DNA from: Acinetobacter sp. ANC 3903
GTDB lineage: Bacteria > Pseudomonadota > Gammaproteobacteria > Pseudomonadales > Moraxellaceae
Length of the DNA stretch: 64,000 nt
Assembly: GCF_002135315.1 (NCBI RefSeq)
Contig: NZ_NEGA01000013.1
Coordinates: 34,373 to 98,372 of the forward strand
Direction of reading: 5' to 3'
Below, in pieces: positions 32,403-41,988 of the stretch. The notes beneath the pieces are model-generated. The model ran no database searches, was not told the origin of the DNA, and saw only the letters and a program-made list of their open reading frames with translations. Both the position numbers and the translations under genes were made by a program. The number at the start of each line of letters is the position of its first letter. Position 1 is the first letter of the stretch.

Positions 32403-33873
32403 GCTGATAACTTAAAAGCTCTAAACAATGCTGAATGGTTTTACCCACTCGAGCATGGGTTTCAATAGAGGATATTTTCGGCCAGGTTGCCCGCTCACCT
32501 TCACGTTGCAATAATTTGAACAAATATGGACGCGGGTTCTGAAACATATAACTATAGTGACGTAAGCTATAATTTCCCACAATATTCAAATCACCATAAT
32601 AGCCTTGGTTGACTACACCAAAGCCATGATCGAGCAGCCGACGTATCGGGGGAATTTTACCCATCCGTCCCCGGCTAAAGTCCATAAGGCCTCTGGCAAT
32701 CACCTTGCCTTGACGGCGAATAATCCGTTCAGGCCAACTCAGCATGTCACTACGGTAACGCTCCAAATCACTTTGCATAAACGGCACAATATGCGGATTC
32801 ACCTGACTGGCGATAGTGTAATTTAAGTTATATAACCTGGCCATTTTCTGTTGTGGAAAATCACTTCTTACACTCCCATCCACCCAACGCGTGTTTGCCA
32901 TATATGGGGTAAGCTGACCATTCTGACGTTTACTGGTCAGCTTCACCGGTGGAAATAAAATTGGCACGGCGCAGGAAGCCAATACCGCACTCCAAACCAG
33001 CAAGTCTGGAGATGTATAGGCATTCATAATGCGAGCATCCTGTGAGGCATCATATGGTGCTACAGCCACATTGATATTCAAACCCGAGGTTTTAAATGCC
33101 TCTTCAAATGTCACATCACCCAGATTTTCAACCAAGAATTTTTTCAGATATTTAACATCGGCAAACCCACCATTGCCTTTGATGATTTCATTAAATTTAC
33201 GGAAGTGAAATGCTTCTGTAAAAAAGTTTTCACCATTTAACAGACCTGAAATATCTGAAGGTTTTGAAGTCCCCAGCATGGCGGTCATAATCGCTCCAGC
33301 ACTGGAACCGGATAACACCTTAGGCATTAAATCCTGCTCAAGCAGTGCCTTACACACCCCAGTATGAAACAACCCCAATGTTGCCCCACCTGAAAACATG
33401 ATTGCAGGTTGACCATAAGCCTTTTTACAATGCTGGAAAAATTCTATTTTTTCCGACATCGACAAACAATGACAAGACGAAGATGCGATATAAGCCAGGC
33501 TTTCACTGACTTCTTCCACATAATCTTCAATAATTTTTTTGGTGCCGACATACGTTGCTGCAAAAAGCATGGGATGGGCAATATTGGCGATATCGTAGGT
33601 AAGACCTTCACGTAATATATACATCAGGTCTTGGGTGCGCTTTTGAAAACGATAGCGTTTTAGCAAACTTAAGCGATAGGAAATAACTTCGGCATCGAAA
33701 TAGGGGGAACAGTTGTCATATTTCCATTCTTGGGCACCGGATTCTTCATCTATTTTTAGGGCGATGCTTTTCCATTCTTCATAGGTTTCTGCCGCTGCGA
33801 GCTGGCCTTTTAATTTTTTTATACGATACGCTTGATGTGGATTAATATCTGTCGTGAAGTCTGTAAATAACAT
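32362..33873 (-). CDS. Patatin-like phospholipase with DUF3336
   Basis: A 503-residue protein with an N-terminal DUF3336 domain (about 1-150), as in yeast triacylglycerol lipases, and a patatin domain. The oxyanion motif GGATLG is at residues 162-167, the nucleophile GSSAG at 189-193 (Ser191), and the catalytic Asp is D332 in VDGSVRSDF. All catalytic parts are intact. It would hydrolyse phospholipid or acylglycerol ester bonds. There is no signal peptide, so it acts inside the cell, possibly on the membrane. It is followed by, and overlaps, a protein kinase gene on the same strand. Confidence 0.92.
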   Translation of the reverse strand: MLFTDFTTDINPHQAYRIKKLKGQLAAAETYEEWKSIALKIDEESGAQEWKYDNCSPYFDAEVISYRLSLLKRYRFQKRTQDLMYILREGLTYDIANIAHPMLFAATYVGTKKIIEDYVEEVSESLAYIASSSCHCLSMSEKIEFFQHCKKAYGQPAIMFSGGATLGLFHTGVCKALLEQDLMPKVLSGSSAGAIMTAMLGTSKPSDISGLLNGENFFTEAFHFRKFNEIIKGNGGFADVKYLKKFLVENLGDVTFEEAFKTSGLNINVAVAPYDASQDARIMNAYTSPDLLVWSAVLASCAVPILFPPVKLTSKRQNGQLTPYMANTRWVDGSVRSDFPQQKMARLYNLNYTIASQVNPHIVPFMQSDLERYRSDMLSWPERIIRRQGKVIARGLMDFSRGRMGKIPPIRRLLDHGFGVVNQGYYGDLNIVGNYSLRHYSYMFQNPRPYLFKLLQREGERATWPKISSIETHARVGKTIQHCLELLSYQHDPEQKTAEFIAV

Positions 33874-34060
33874 ATCTATCCCTCAAACACTTTCATTATT
33901 ATGTCCTATTCTCAATAAGTGATCAAACAACCTATGTGCACAATACTCAATTGATTATTCACCTATCATACCCCCGATTCAATTGGCAAACTATGACTAT
34001 TTGATATACAGTCCCAAGTAAATTCTTCTTTTAAATTCGTACGCATAAAGCTGAACAATC

Positions 34061-34933
34061 ATGGCAACAATTGATCTACCCGACAATATCTTACAAACCC
34101 TTGCTACTGTACTCCAACAGCTACAGCAAAATTTACCCGAACTGAAACAAGAAACCAACTTTTCCGCCTCCGCCTTTAAATGGCAAGATAAACAGTTGAA
34201 AGCCATTCAACAGCCGAAAAAGATTTATCTGGAAGATTTAAAAGGCATTGAGAAACAAAAAGAAAAAGTCATTCAAAATACCCTGCAGTTTTTAAAAGAC
34301 TTGCCGGCTAATGATGTGTTACTGACCGGCTCACGTGGTACAGGAAAATCTTCCATTGTACGTGCCCTGCTGACTGAATATGAATCGCAAGGTTTACGCC
34401 TAATTGAGATTGAACGTGATGATTTGTCAGACTTACCGGAAATTCAAAAAATCATTGCTGGTCGTCCTGAAAAATTCATTGTCTATTGTGATGATTTGGC
34501 TTTTAACGCAGAAGATGAAAATTATCGCAGTTTAAAAAGTGTGCTGGACGGTTCATTACAGTCCGGTGCAAGCAATTTTATTATTTATGCCACCAGTAAC
34601 CGTCGTCATTTATTGCCTGAATTTATGCATGAAAATACCCCGGTCACACGTGTCGATGTTCCACAATATACTGAACTCCACCCACAAGAAGCGATTGAAG
34701 AAAAGATTTCACTGTCTGACCGTTTCGGCATGTGGCTGTCGTTCTATCCGATGGATCAAAACCTGTATCTGGAAATTGTGCAACACTATTTGGCCAAAGC
34801 CGATATGCCAATGACTGAAGAAACTCGTGCTGAAGCATTAAGATGGTGTCAGGGTCGTGGACAGCGTTCAGGTCGTGCCGCTTATCAATTTTCTAAACAC
34901 TGGATTGGGTCGCAGCAGTTAAAAGCAATGTAA
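34061..34933 (+). CDS. DUF815-type P-loop ATPase
   Basis: A 290-residue AAA-like ATPase of the DUF815 family. Walker A is GSRGTGKSS at residues 90-98, Walker B is FIVYCDDLAF near 146, and sensor-1-like IYATSNRRHLLP follows. The C-terminal lid includes RWCQGRGQRSGRAAYQF. Members are widespread in proteobacteria and poorly characterised; no partner is encoded nearby. It has no signal peptide. It stands alone between the patatin gene (divergent) and the DUF2946 cluster, and is followed by a strong terminator. Confidence 0.9.
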   Translation: MATIDLPDNILQTLATVLQQLQQNLPELKQETNFSASAFKWQDKQLKAIQQPKKIYLEDLKGIEKQKEKVIQNTLQFLKDLPANDVLLTGSRGTGKSSIVRALLTEYESQGLRLIEIERDDLSDLPEIQKIIAGRPEKFIVYCDDLAFNAEDENYRSLKSVLDGSLQSGASNFIIYATSNRRHLLPEFMHENTPVTRVDVPQYTELHPQEAIEEKISLSDRFGMWLSFYPMDQNLYLEIVQHYLAKADMPMTEETRAEALRWCQGRGQRSGRAAYQFSKHWIGSQQLKAM

Positions 34934-34989
34934 TGAAAGCAGTACCCTGATTAAATATCGAACTGGAAAGTGACCAATCCACAAACAGA

Positions 34990-35019
34990 AAATCCCGGAC
35001 TAAGAAGTCTGGGATTTTT
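34990..35019 (+). terminator. Intrinsic terminator after the DUF815 gene
   Basis: A stem of about 11 bp (AATCCCGGACT / AGTCTGGGATT, one G-T pair) with loop AAGA, followed by a T run on the plus strand. Confidence 0.85.
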
Positions 35020-35194
35020 TAATTAAGCAGTTTTTTTTGGTTTTAAGAGGATAGCAAAATTAGTGATGTACGGTTGCACAGCCCAAGCTGGCTAAAATAA
35101 TGTAACTAAAAAAAATTATTCTCTTTATCTCTATCGACTTTTGCGCTATTAAGAAACACCATCTTCTGTATACCTTCACATCGGTAAATTCATT

Positions 35195-35650
35195 TTGCGT
35201 TCATTTACTCAGAAAGCAACCATTACATTGACCATCATTGCATGGTTGATGCAGCTTTCTGTCTTTATTACGCCTATTTTACAAAAGCATCCAGAACTTG
35301 GTTTTGGTGTTTGTGAACAACTTGCTATTTTCACAGAACCCCAGCCACATTCCCAGCATGTCAAATTAGAACATGCACAGCATCATATGCATGAACCCTT
35401 GCTCCAAAGTGAATCGAGCAGTACCAAAAAAAATCCCTTGCATAGTGCAGACTCATATTGCAAATTTTGCTTAGTGTTGGGTCAAAACTTTAATCCCGTT
35501 TTTTTGGCCTGCCTTTTGGTGTTATTGGCATTGATACTGTGCAAAGTGCCTCGCCCTCTGCATTTTTACAGTTTTAAGCTACATCAGAAACTCTACTTTT
35601 TTCTCTTTCAAAACCGGGCCCCGCCTATTCCTGTCGTGTTCACACCATAA
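35195..35650 (+). CDS. DUF2946-like membrane protein
   Basis: A 151-residue protein with a TTG start, because no in-frame ATG precedes the first membrane segment. The N-terminal hydrophobic segment (ITLTIIAWLMQLSVFITPIL) suggests an inner-membrane or signal anchor. A His-rich stretch (HSQHVKLEHAQHHMHE) is followed by CKFC in SYCKFCLVLG and by a second hydrophobic segment near residues 105-120. This matches DUF2946 proteins, often found beside TonB-dependent receptors and metal genes. A role in copper or other metal handling is plausible from the His and CxxC motifs, not shown. It precedes the TonB receptor by 89 bp. Confidence 0.65.
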   Translation: MRSFTQKATITLTIIAWLMQLSVFITPILQKHPELGFGVCEQLAIFTEPQPHSQHVKLEHAQHHMHEPLLQSESSSTKKNPLHSADSYCKFCLVLGQNFNPVFLACLLVLLALILCKVPRPLHFYSFKLHQKLYFFLFQNRAPPIPVVFTP

Positions 35651-35739
35651 CTTGGTGTTTGAAAAATTATTCATACTTCGTGTTTAAAGCACGCAGTTTT
35701 GCATTTCCTTTTATGTCCTCATCCGGGCGGAATAATGTA

Positions 35740-37896
35740 ATGAACACACAGAACCGTTTATTTAAATTCAGTACACTTTCACTGGCAATTTTGACCTGCA
35801 ACCTGAGTTATGCAGAAGATGAAAATGTAAAAAAGCCACAGCAATTAGCAACCATATCGGTCATGGCAAGCCGTGGCAGTGACTTAAAAGATATGGATAT
35901 GAGCACCACGATTATCCAGCATGCACAAATACAACATGCACCCCAAACCAGCATTGATCAAATCGTCAATAAAATTCCCGGGGTATTTGCTCCAGCCCGC
36001 TTATCTACCCAGATTCATCCTACCGGACAATTGCTAAACATTCGTGGCTTCGGCACTTCCACCAATGGTTTAACTCTGGTTTTATTAGATGGCATTCCAG
36101 CCAATGATCCATATTTTAGAACCATTAATTGGGCTCAGATTCCTAAAGAGCAAGTTGAGCGTATTGAAGTCATCCGTGGCGGTGGCGCAACCAGCTTATG
36201 GGGCAATATGGCTATGGGCGGTGTGATTAATATCGTCACACGCCAGCCTGCGCAAGGCAGCGAAGTTTATGCCAGTTATGGCAGTTTTAATACTGCAAGC
36301 TACGGGGCCAGCCAGGGGCTTGAACTGTCAAAAAAGTTAAAAATTGGCTTAAGTTATGACGGTAGCCAGTCTGATGGTTATTGGCAGACGCCAAAACAAT
36401 ACCGCCACCCCGAGATGAGTAAAACGCAGACTCAGGTGGATAGCTTAAATGTTAAAGCCGTTTATACCCCAAATCAGCAGGATGAATATTGGCTTGCCTT
36501 ACAAGCCAGCCAAACCCAAGAAAATGGTTTGCAATATCAAAATGCTGAAAATGAATGGAACAGTTACCGCATTGCTGCAAGCGGGAAAACTGTGCTTTCG
36601 CCCGATTGGAGCTTAAATACTTTAGGCTGGTATCAAAGCAATGAAATGAATACCCAGAATGTATCTAATGCCGGCTATAGCTTGGCCACACCGAATAAGG
36701 GCACAGCCAATATCAGCCAAAAAGAATTTGCGAAATACCATAGTTTCGGTAGCTCAATAACTGCAAGTACGCAATGGAAAAGCTTACACGACATTAAGTT
36801 GGGGGTTGACTATCGTCAAATCGAGGTGAAAGATCCGCTAAATATTTATAATAGTTCAGGTGCTTTAGGCAAAATTACCGCAGAAGCAACACACCAGTTC
36901 GCAGGCATTTTTGCTCAGGCCTTGTATCAGCCCGACAGTCTTCCCCTAGATATCACCCTAGGTTTACGGCAAGATTTTTGGCAGGCTTCCCAAGCAAAAA
37001 CTTATGGTGAATATAGTGGTAGCCCCATTCAAAACAACTTGGCTGATCAGGATGAACGCCATTTTAGCCCGCGACTAGGTTTTAAATATCATCTGAATGA
37101 TCAGCTTGATTTGCGTGGTGCGAGTTATAAAAACTTCTCTGCACCCGGGCTGAACCAGATGTACCGTAGTTTTATCAGTGGTGCTAACTACACGGTACCC
37201 AACACCGATTTAAGTTCACAAACCAACCGTGGTACAGAGTTTGGTTTCGATTTTAAACATCAAGATTTAAATTTTTCTGGCACATATTTCTATAATAAAG
37301 TTCAGGACTACATTGATTATGCAACCGTGCGCACAGACTGCAGCAGTGCCAATAATTACTGCAATACCGGTGTAAGCACGGCCATAAATTTACGCCAATA
37401 TATCAATGCAGGTAATACAAAAATGCAAGGTTTTGAACTCATTGCAGATTGGAAGCTCAATGACCGTCTCAACCTCAATGCTGGATATACACGTACCCAG
37501 GCTGAGCTCACCCAATCAAAACTGGGTACAAATATAGCACCCACAGGACAACAGTTAGGCCAGATTGCGACGTGGAATGCCACACTGGGTGCATCCTGGC
37601 AAGCCACAGACAAACTCAATCTGAATGTGCAGTTACGAGACTTTGCCGATTACTGGAACAATACCGCACATACACAGCTGAATGAAGGTGCACTGACCGC
37701 AGATGTGAGTGCCAACTATCAAGCAACTCCGAAGTTACAGCTATTTGCTATTGCTCAAAATATTACCGATCAAGCTTATTATGATCAGGGAGTTAGCTAT
37801 CTGGCAGATGGTCGCATCAACACTTTAAGTTCAGGCACAGTCCCCCAATATGCAATGTCGTTAAACTTGACTGTAGGTGCGAAGTACCGCTTCTAA
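35740..37896 (+). CDS. TonB-dependent outer membrane receptor
   Basis: From the ATG preceding NTQNRLFKFSTLSLAILTCN the protein has 718 residues and a signal peptide cleaved after LSYA. The TonB-box region is likely ATISVMAS. The plug domain carries LLNIRGFGTSTNGLTLVLLD and VERIEVIRGGGATSLWGNMA, and the 22-strand barrel ends with an aromatic C-terminal residue (KYRF). An earlier in-frame ATG would add 27 residues without a signal sequence and is rejected. The substrate is unknown. Neighbours, a DUF2946 protein with His and CxxC motifs and a PepSY protein, suggest a metal or metal-chelate. Confidence 0.93.
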   Translation: MNTQNRLFKFSTLSLAILTCNLSYAEDENVKKPQQLATISVMASRGSDLKDMDMSTTIIQHAQIQHAPQTSIDQIVNKIPGVFAPARLSTQIHPTGQLLNIRGFGTSTNGLTLVLLDGIPANDPYFRTINWAQIPKEQVERIEVIRGGGATSLWGNMAMGGVINIVTRQPAQGSEVYASYGSFNTASYGASQGLELSKKLKIGLSYDGSQSDGYWQTPKQYRHPEMSKTQTQVDSLNVKAVYTPNQQDEYWLALQASQTQENGLQYQNAENEWNSYRIAASGKTVLSPDWSLNTLGWYQSNEMNTQNVSNAGYSLATPNKGTANISQKEFAKYHSFGSSITASTQWKSLHDIKLGVDYRQIEVKDPLNIYNSSGALGKITAEATHQFAGIFAQALYQPDSLPLDITLGLRQDFWQASQAKTYGEYSGSPIQNNLADQDERHFSPRLGFKYHLNDQLDLRGASYKNFSAPGLNQMYRSFISGANYTVPNTDLSSQTNRGTEFGFDFKHQDLNFSGTYFYNKVQDYIDYATVRTDCSSANNYCNTGVSTAINLRQYINAGNTKMQGFELIADWKLNDRLNLNAGYTRTQAELTQSKLGTNIAPTGQQLGQIATWNATLGASWQATDKLNLNVQLRDFADYWNNTAHTQLNEGALTADVSANYQATPKLQLFAIAQNITDQAYYDQGVSYLADGRINTLSSGTVPQYAMSLNLTVGAKYRF

Positions 37897-37918
37897 GCGC
37901 TGCTTGTGAATAGTTGCC

Positions 37919-37950
37919 TAGAGATAGAAGCCCAAATGCTTTTATCTCTA
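37919..37950. other. Strong inverted repeat before the PepSY gene
   Basis: TAGAGATA pairs with TATCTCTA (8 bp), enclosing a further AAGC/GCTT stem. It starts about 20 nt after the TonB receptor stop and ends 7 nt before the PepSY start codon. No T run follows on either strand, so it is not a standard terminator. Confidence 0.7.
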
Positions 37951-37957
37951 TTTCGAG

Positions 37958-39370
37958 ATGCTTATGACACATTCCAATTTTTCTCAGCCCATTGATGCAC
38001 CACAGACTCAAAAACAGGGCTTGCACTACAATACGGTATGGCGCTGGCATTTTTATGCAGGACTGTTTTGTATTCCCTTTATACTCTGGCTTTCATGCAC
38101 AGGTTTAATATATTTATTCAAACCGCAGATTGATGCCTATATTGATCAGCCTTATGACCATTTAATCATTCAGCATGCACAGCCTGCTTCTGCTCAGGTT
38201 CAGGCCGCTTTAAATGCCGTTCCCCATGCTGTATTTTCAGCTTATCAAATGCCGCCTGATTCAGATGCGGCAGCAAGAATTTTAGTTGCACAGCAAGACC
38301 AGCTGATTAAAGTCTATGTGCACCCGGAAAATTTGCAAATTTTAAAAATCATCAATCAAAATGATGAATTTACTCGGCAAATTTTCTTGTTACACGGCGA
38401 ATTTATGCTGGGTGACAAAGGTTCGCATCTCATGCAAATTGCCGCTTCATGGACTGTAGTGCTCATCATTACTGGTATTTTCATGTGGCTAGGCAAAGGC
38501 GGTAAATTGCAACTGGGCGGCATGCTGTATCCACGTCTGAGTCGTACAGGACGAAGTTTTTGGAAAGACATCCATAGTGTGCTCGGTTTCTGGATTTCAG
38601 CAATTGTACTGTTTTTGATTATTTCTGGTTTACCCTGGTCTGCCTCTTGGGGTGCAATGCTGAAAAATATCCGTGAATGGTCAGCACATACGGAAATCCA
38701 TCAGGATTGGAGTAGTAGCAGCAAAGCCGAGGCACAGCATCAACAGCACGTATTCAATCACCTTACAAAACAGCAAAAGGCTGCACATCATGGCGAGATG
38801 CATGCTGCCGATTTAGATGCAGCACAAAATCGAACCCTGGATAAAATCGCAGCACACGCATCTACTTTCGCTCTGGCAAATCCAGTTTTCATTAAACCCG
38901 AAATTCAAGATATGCAGCAGCCATGGACTGTAGAATCTCAAGCGCAAAACCGCAGCTTAAGAGAAAAAATTATCTTTAATGCGCACGCTCAAATCACACA
39001 GCATAAAAAGTTTGCCGATCAGGCATTTTTAGACCGTTTGATTGCCTATGGAGTTGCTATTCATGAAGGCCGGTTTTTGGGCTGGATCAATGTCGTTATT
39101 GGTGTAGTAACCCTGTTTTGCCTTATTCTTGTGTCTATCAGCGGCTTAATAATGTGGCTTAAACGTAAACCTCAGGCTGTACTTGGAGCTCCTCCGATCA
39201 TTTTGTCCCAACGTTTAAGCTGGTCATTAAAATTGACCATGATCATTTTGGGTATTGCATTGCCTTTGCTCGGTTTATCGCTGATTGTTGTATTGTGCCT
39301 AGAACAATTTATTTTATCCAGAATTCCTAAAGTTGCCCTTTACTTAGGACTTAAAGATCAAAATACTTAA
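37958..39370 (+). CDS. PepSY-associated transmembrane protein
   Basis: A 470-residue inner-membrane protein. Transmembrane segments are visible at about residues 28-50, 165-185, 205-230, 355-378 and 415-440. The first region WRWHFYAGLFCIPFILWLSC and the later periplasmic loops match the PepSY_TM family (often annotated as iron-uptake factor PiuB or FoxB-like reductases). A His-rich segment (HHGEMHAADLDA) lies in the large loop. Such proteins commonly sit beside TonB receptors and are thought to reduce or release metal in the periplasm. Two ATGs two codons apart are possible starts. It is in the same operon as the receptor. Confidence 0.9.
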   Translation: MLMTHSNFSQPIDAPQTQKQGLHYNTVWRWHFYAGLFCIPFILWLSCTGLIYLFKPQIDAYIDQPYDHLIIQHAQPASAQVQAALNAVPHAVFSAYQMPPDSDAAARILVAQQDQLIKVYVHPENLQILKIINQNDEFTRQIFLLHGEFMLGDKGSHLMQIAASWTVVLIITGIFMWLGKGGKLQLGGMLYPRLSRTGRSFWKDIHSVLGFWISAIVLFLIISGLPWSASWGAMLKNIREWSAHTEIHQDWSSSSKAEAQHQQHVFNHLTKQQKAAHHGEMHAADLDAAQNRTLDKIAAHASTFALANPVFIKPEIQDMQQPWTVESQAQNRSLREKIIFNAHAQITQHKKFADQAFLDRLIAYGVAIHEGRFLGWINVVIGVVTLFCLILVSISGLIMWLKRKPQAVLGAPPIILSQRLSWSLKLTMIILGIALPLLGLSLIVVLCLEQFILSRIPKVALYLGLKDQNT

Positions 39371-39559
39371 ACTCATTTGAATATCTGAAGATGCTCTACC
39401 ATTCAAAATGCAGCCATGGTTCGCATGCTCAACGTTCCCTAGTGGATTGTGAAAAGCCTTATCAAGAGATGGTTAGGTGTCTAGAATTTTGCTGGCTATT
39501 CAAAAAATATTCTTTTTTGCATATAGGACAAAACCGCAACACAGTTTTTTAACCCAATA

Positions 39560-39584
39560 AAAAAGAGGCATTAAGCCTCTTTTT
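39560..39584. terminator. Bidirectional terminator after tsaD
   Basis: A 10-bp stem AAAAAGAGGC / GCCTCTTTTT with a 5-nt loop and A/T runs on both sides, between the convergent PepSY gene and tsaD. Confidence 0.85.
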
Positions 39585-39598
39585 TTATTTTAAATGGT

Positions 39599-40615
39599 TT
39601 AAGCTTGATTCGGATTGGTTAATTCCGTCATTGGCCAGCGCGGTGTAGTGGTCACAGACAAGCCGTCATGCTGGCCTGCTTTTAAACGCTGATAACCGGC
39701 AAAGGCAATCATCGCGCCATTATCGGTACATAATGCAGGTTCTGCATAATAAACCTGAGCTTTAATCTTGGCCAAATCGGCTTCCAGACGCTCACGCAAA
39801 CGTTTATTGGCACTTACCCCACCAGCGATCACCAAACGTTTTAAACCGGTCTGTTTCAAGGTTTTTACCGATTTTTTTACCAGTGTATCGACCAGTGCTT
39901 CCTGAAAACTTGCTGCAATGTCGGCTTCGCGACCTTGACCTGCCACTTTTTTCAATTGAATCGAAACTGCCGTTTTTAGGCCGCTGAATGAAAAATCCAG
40001 ACCTTGATGCAACATCGGACGTGGAAAATCAAAAGCAGTGGCATCACCCTGTTCTGCAAGACGCGAAATATTCGGACCACCCGGATAAGGCAAGCCCATC
40101 ATTTTCGCGACCTTATCGAAAGCCTCACCTGCTGCATCATCAATGGATTCACCCAGCAATTCGTACTGACCAATACCATGTGCTGCCATCAGCTGTGTAT
40201 GTCCACCAGAGACCAATAACGCCACAAACGGAAACTCTGGTGGAGTTTTAGACAACAGTGGCGCAAGCATATGACCTTCCATATGATGTACGCCAATAGC
40301 CGGTTTATTTAGCGCAAACGCTAATGTTCGGCCAAACAGAGCACCAGTCATTAATGCCCCCATTAAACCGGGACCACGCGTATAAGCCACTGCATCAATG
40401 TCTGATTTTTTAATGTTGCTTTGTTCAAGCAATTGATTAATTAAAGGAATTAACTTGCGCACATGATCACGTGAAGCCAGTTCCGGTACCACGCCACCAT
40501 ATTCTGCATGCAGTTTAATCTGACTATATAACACCTGTCCTATTAAGCCGACTTCACTGTCATAGAGTGCTAACCCAGTTTCATCACAAGAAGTTTCCAA
40601 GCCCAGAACGATCAT
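39599..40615 (-). CDS. tsaD: tRNA N6-adenosine threonylcarbamoyltransferase
   Basis: A 338-residue Kae1/TsaD protein. The N-terminus [20 protein letters not shown] is diagnostic. Metal-binding His residues are in [11 protein letters not shown], followed by [10 protein letters not shown] and [17 protein letters not shown]. It completes the synthesis of t6A37 on ANN-decoding tRNAs together with TsaB, TsaC and TsaE. It is divergent from rpsU, an arrangement conserved in many gammaproteobacteria. Full length and no defects are seen. Confidence 0.98.
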   Translation of the reverse strand: MIVLGLETSCDETGLALYDSEVGLIGQVLYSQIKLHAEYGGVVPELASRDHVRKLIPLINQLLEQSNIKKSDIDAVAYTRGPGLMGALMTGALFGRTLAFALNKPAIGVHHMEGHMLAPLLSKTPPEFPFVALLVSGGHTQLMAAHGIGQYELLGESIDDAAGEAFDKVAKMMGLPYPGGPNISRLAEQGDATAFDFPRPMLHQGLDFSFSGLKTAVSIQLKKVAGQGREADIAASFQEALVDTLVKKSVKTLKQTGLKRLVIAGGVSANKRLRERLEADLAKIKAQVYYAEPALCTDNGAMIAFAGYQRLKAGQHDGLSVTTTPRWPMTELTNPNQA

Positions 40616-40663
40616 TAAACTGCCTTTTACCCGTATCTAAATATTGCTAAAGCTATTATAGAC

Positions 40664-40692
40664 TTGTGATATGAGATGTAAATGAGTAAAAT
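40664..40692 (+). promoter_or_regulatory. Sigma-70 promoter of rpsU
   Basis: TTGTGA (40664-40669) and TAAAAT (40687-40692) are separated by exactly 17 bp. This predicts a start about 60 nt upstream of the rpsU ATG. Confidence 0.7.
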
Positions 40693-40760
40693 ACTGTCCT
40701 TCACTTGTGATCCAAGGCAATACAGCCTAGATCTTATCCATAACTTAATGAGGATTCTTC

Positions 40761-40976
40761 ATGCCACAAGTTAAATTGAAAGAAGGCGAACCAGTAGACG
40801 TAGCTATCCGTCGTTTCAAACGTTCATGCGAAAAAGCGGGTGTTTTAGCTGACGTTCGTAAACGCGAATTCTATGAAAAACCAACTCAAGAACGTAAACG
40901 TAAAAAAGCTGCTGCTGTTAAACGCTACCAAAAGAAATTGGCGCGTGAATCAGTACGTACTACTCGCCTTTACTAA
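40761..40976 (+). CDS. rpsU: 30S ribosomal protein S21
   Basis: The 71-residue product matches bS21 along its full length: [40 protein letters not shown], and the basic tail [17 protein letters not shown]21 binds the 30S platform near the anti-Shine-Dalgarno region and aids initiation. AATGAGGATTCTTC precedes the ATG as Shine-Dalgarno. The gene is followed after 34 bp by yqeY, and tsaD is divergent. The dnaG and rpoD genes, classically downstream in enterobacteria, are not present here. Confidence 0.98.
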
Positions 40977-41010
40977 GATTAATTTGTGATTGACTGCCTG
41001 GACTAAATAA

Positions 41011-41457
41011 ATGACTACTTTAAAAAACCAAATAACCGATGTTTTGAAAGCAACTATGCGTGCTAAAGAAATGTCCAAGTTAACGGTGATTCGTGGTCTA
41101 CAGGCAGCAATTAAGCAAATCGAAGTCGATGAGCGCAAAGAACTTGACGACGCTCAAGTTCTTGCGGTCATTGAAAAGCAAATTAAACAACGTAAAGAAT
41201 CGATCAAAGCCTTTGAAGGTGCTGGTCGAGATGATTTAGCTAGTAAGGAACAAGCCGAAGTTGAGGTGTTATCTCAATTTCTACCAGAAGCTATGACTGA
41301 GGAAGAGCTTGATTCTATTATTGCGCAGACGATTACTGCTCAAGAAGCTACTAGCATGAAAGATATGGGTAAGGTGATGAATTCTCTGCGTCCGCTCATA
41401 GCCGGGCGCGCCGATCCTGCACAGGTTTCAGCTAAAATTAAAGCGAAACTTGGCTAA
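41011..41457 (+). CDS. yqeY: GatB/YqeY domain-containing protein
   Basis: A 148-residue protein with the YqeY fold: LKNQITDVLKATMRAKEMSK, LTVIRGLQAAIKQIEVDERK, QIKQRKESIKAFEGAGRDDL and the C-terminal MGKVMNSLRPLIAGRADPAQ. The family resembles the tRNA-binding tail of the GatB subunit of the aspartyl/glutamyl-tRNA amidotransferase. A function in translation is presumed but not demonstrated. It lies 34 bp after rpsU and is almost certainly co-transcribed with it. Confidence 0.92.
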   Translation: MTTLKNQITDVLKATMRAKEMSKLTVIRGLQAAIKQIEVDERKELDDAQVLAVIEKQIKQRKESIKAFEGAGRDDLASKEQAEVEVLSQFLPEAMTEEELDSIIAQTITAQEATSMKDMGKVMNSLRPLIAGRADPAQVSAKIKAKLG

Positions 41458-41549
41458 TCCCCACTCCTAAAATCGTTCTTTATCGTTGAACTGCCTTTAT
41501 GCAAAGACAGTTCAAATGTTTTCTCCTAATCCCTCATAAATATTTTCTG

Positions 41550-41912
41550 TTATTTCAGATTACACTGAATATTATATTTTTTCAAAATCAGCATTTCTCT
41601 TGATGACATGACTTGATTAATCACATCTTGCCGAGTCATTTGTCTAAATTGACGATCCAAAAACTCTCTATTCTGATCTGCCGCTTGATATAACCGATCT
41701 ATATAACGACCCACAATTGCACAATACTGTGTTTGCTGCTGTGACGTAAAGCTTGTCTGTTGCGCATTTAAACTGCTAAAAAAGTTTCTGCTCTCCTGCT
41801 TGTACTGCTCAGAGATTTGATCCACTGCTGCGACATATTGTTCCACGCCTGCAAAAGCCGTATTTAACCCCACACACCCCAATACCGATAAAACCAATAA
41901 TATTTTTTTCAT
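41550..41912 (-). CDS. Exported hypothetical protein
   Basis: A 120-residue protein with a clear signal peptide (MKKILLVLSVLGCVGLNTAF, cleaved after AFA), so it is predicted to be periplasmic. The mature part is helical and Gln-rich (QYKQESRNFFSSLNAQQTSF, LYQAADQNREFLDRQF). Two Cys, one in QTQYCAIVG and one near the C-terminus, could form a disulfide. I do not recognise the family. The gene is separate from its neighbours, with its own upstream space. Confidence 0.65.
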   Translation of the reverse strand: MKKILLVLSVLGCVGLNTAFAGVEQYVAAVDQISEQYKQESRNFFSSLNAQQTSFTSQQQTQYCAIVGRYIDRLYQAADQNREFLDRQFRQMTRQDVINQVMSSREMLILKKYNIQCNLK

Positions 41913-41988
41913 AAATCGATTCTGTTCATTATTTAAAATTCACAAGACATAAAGATTATCATAGGCATAATCATTCTAGCAGCAGATT

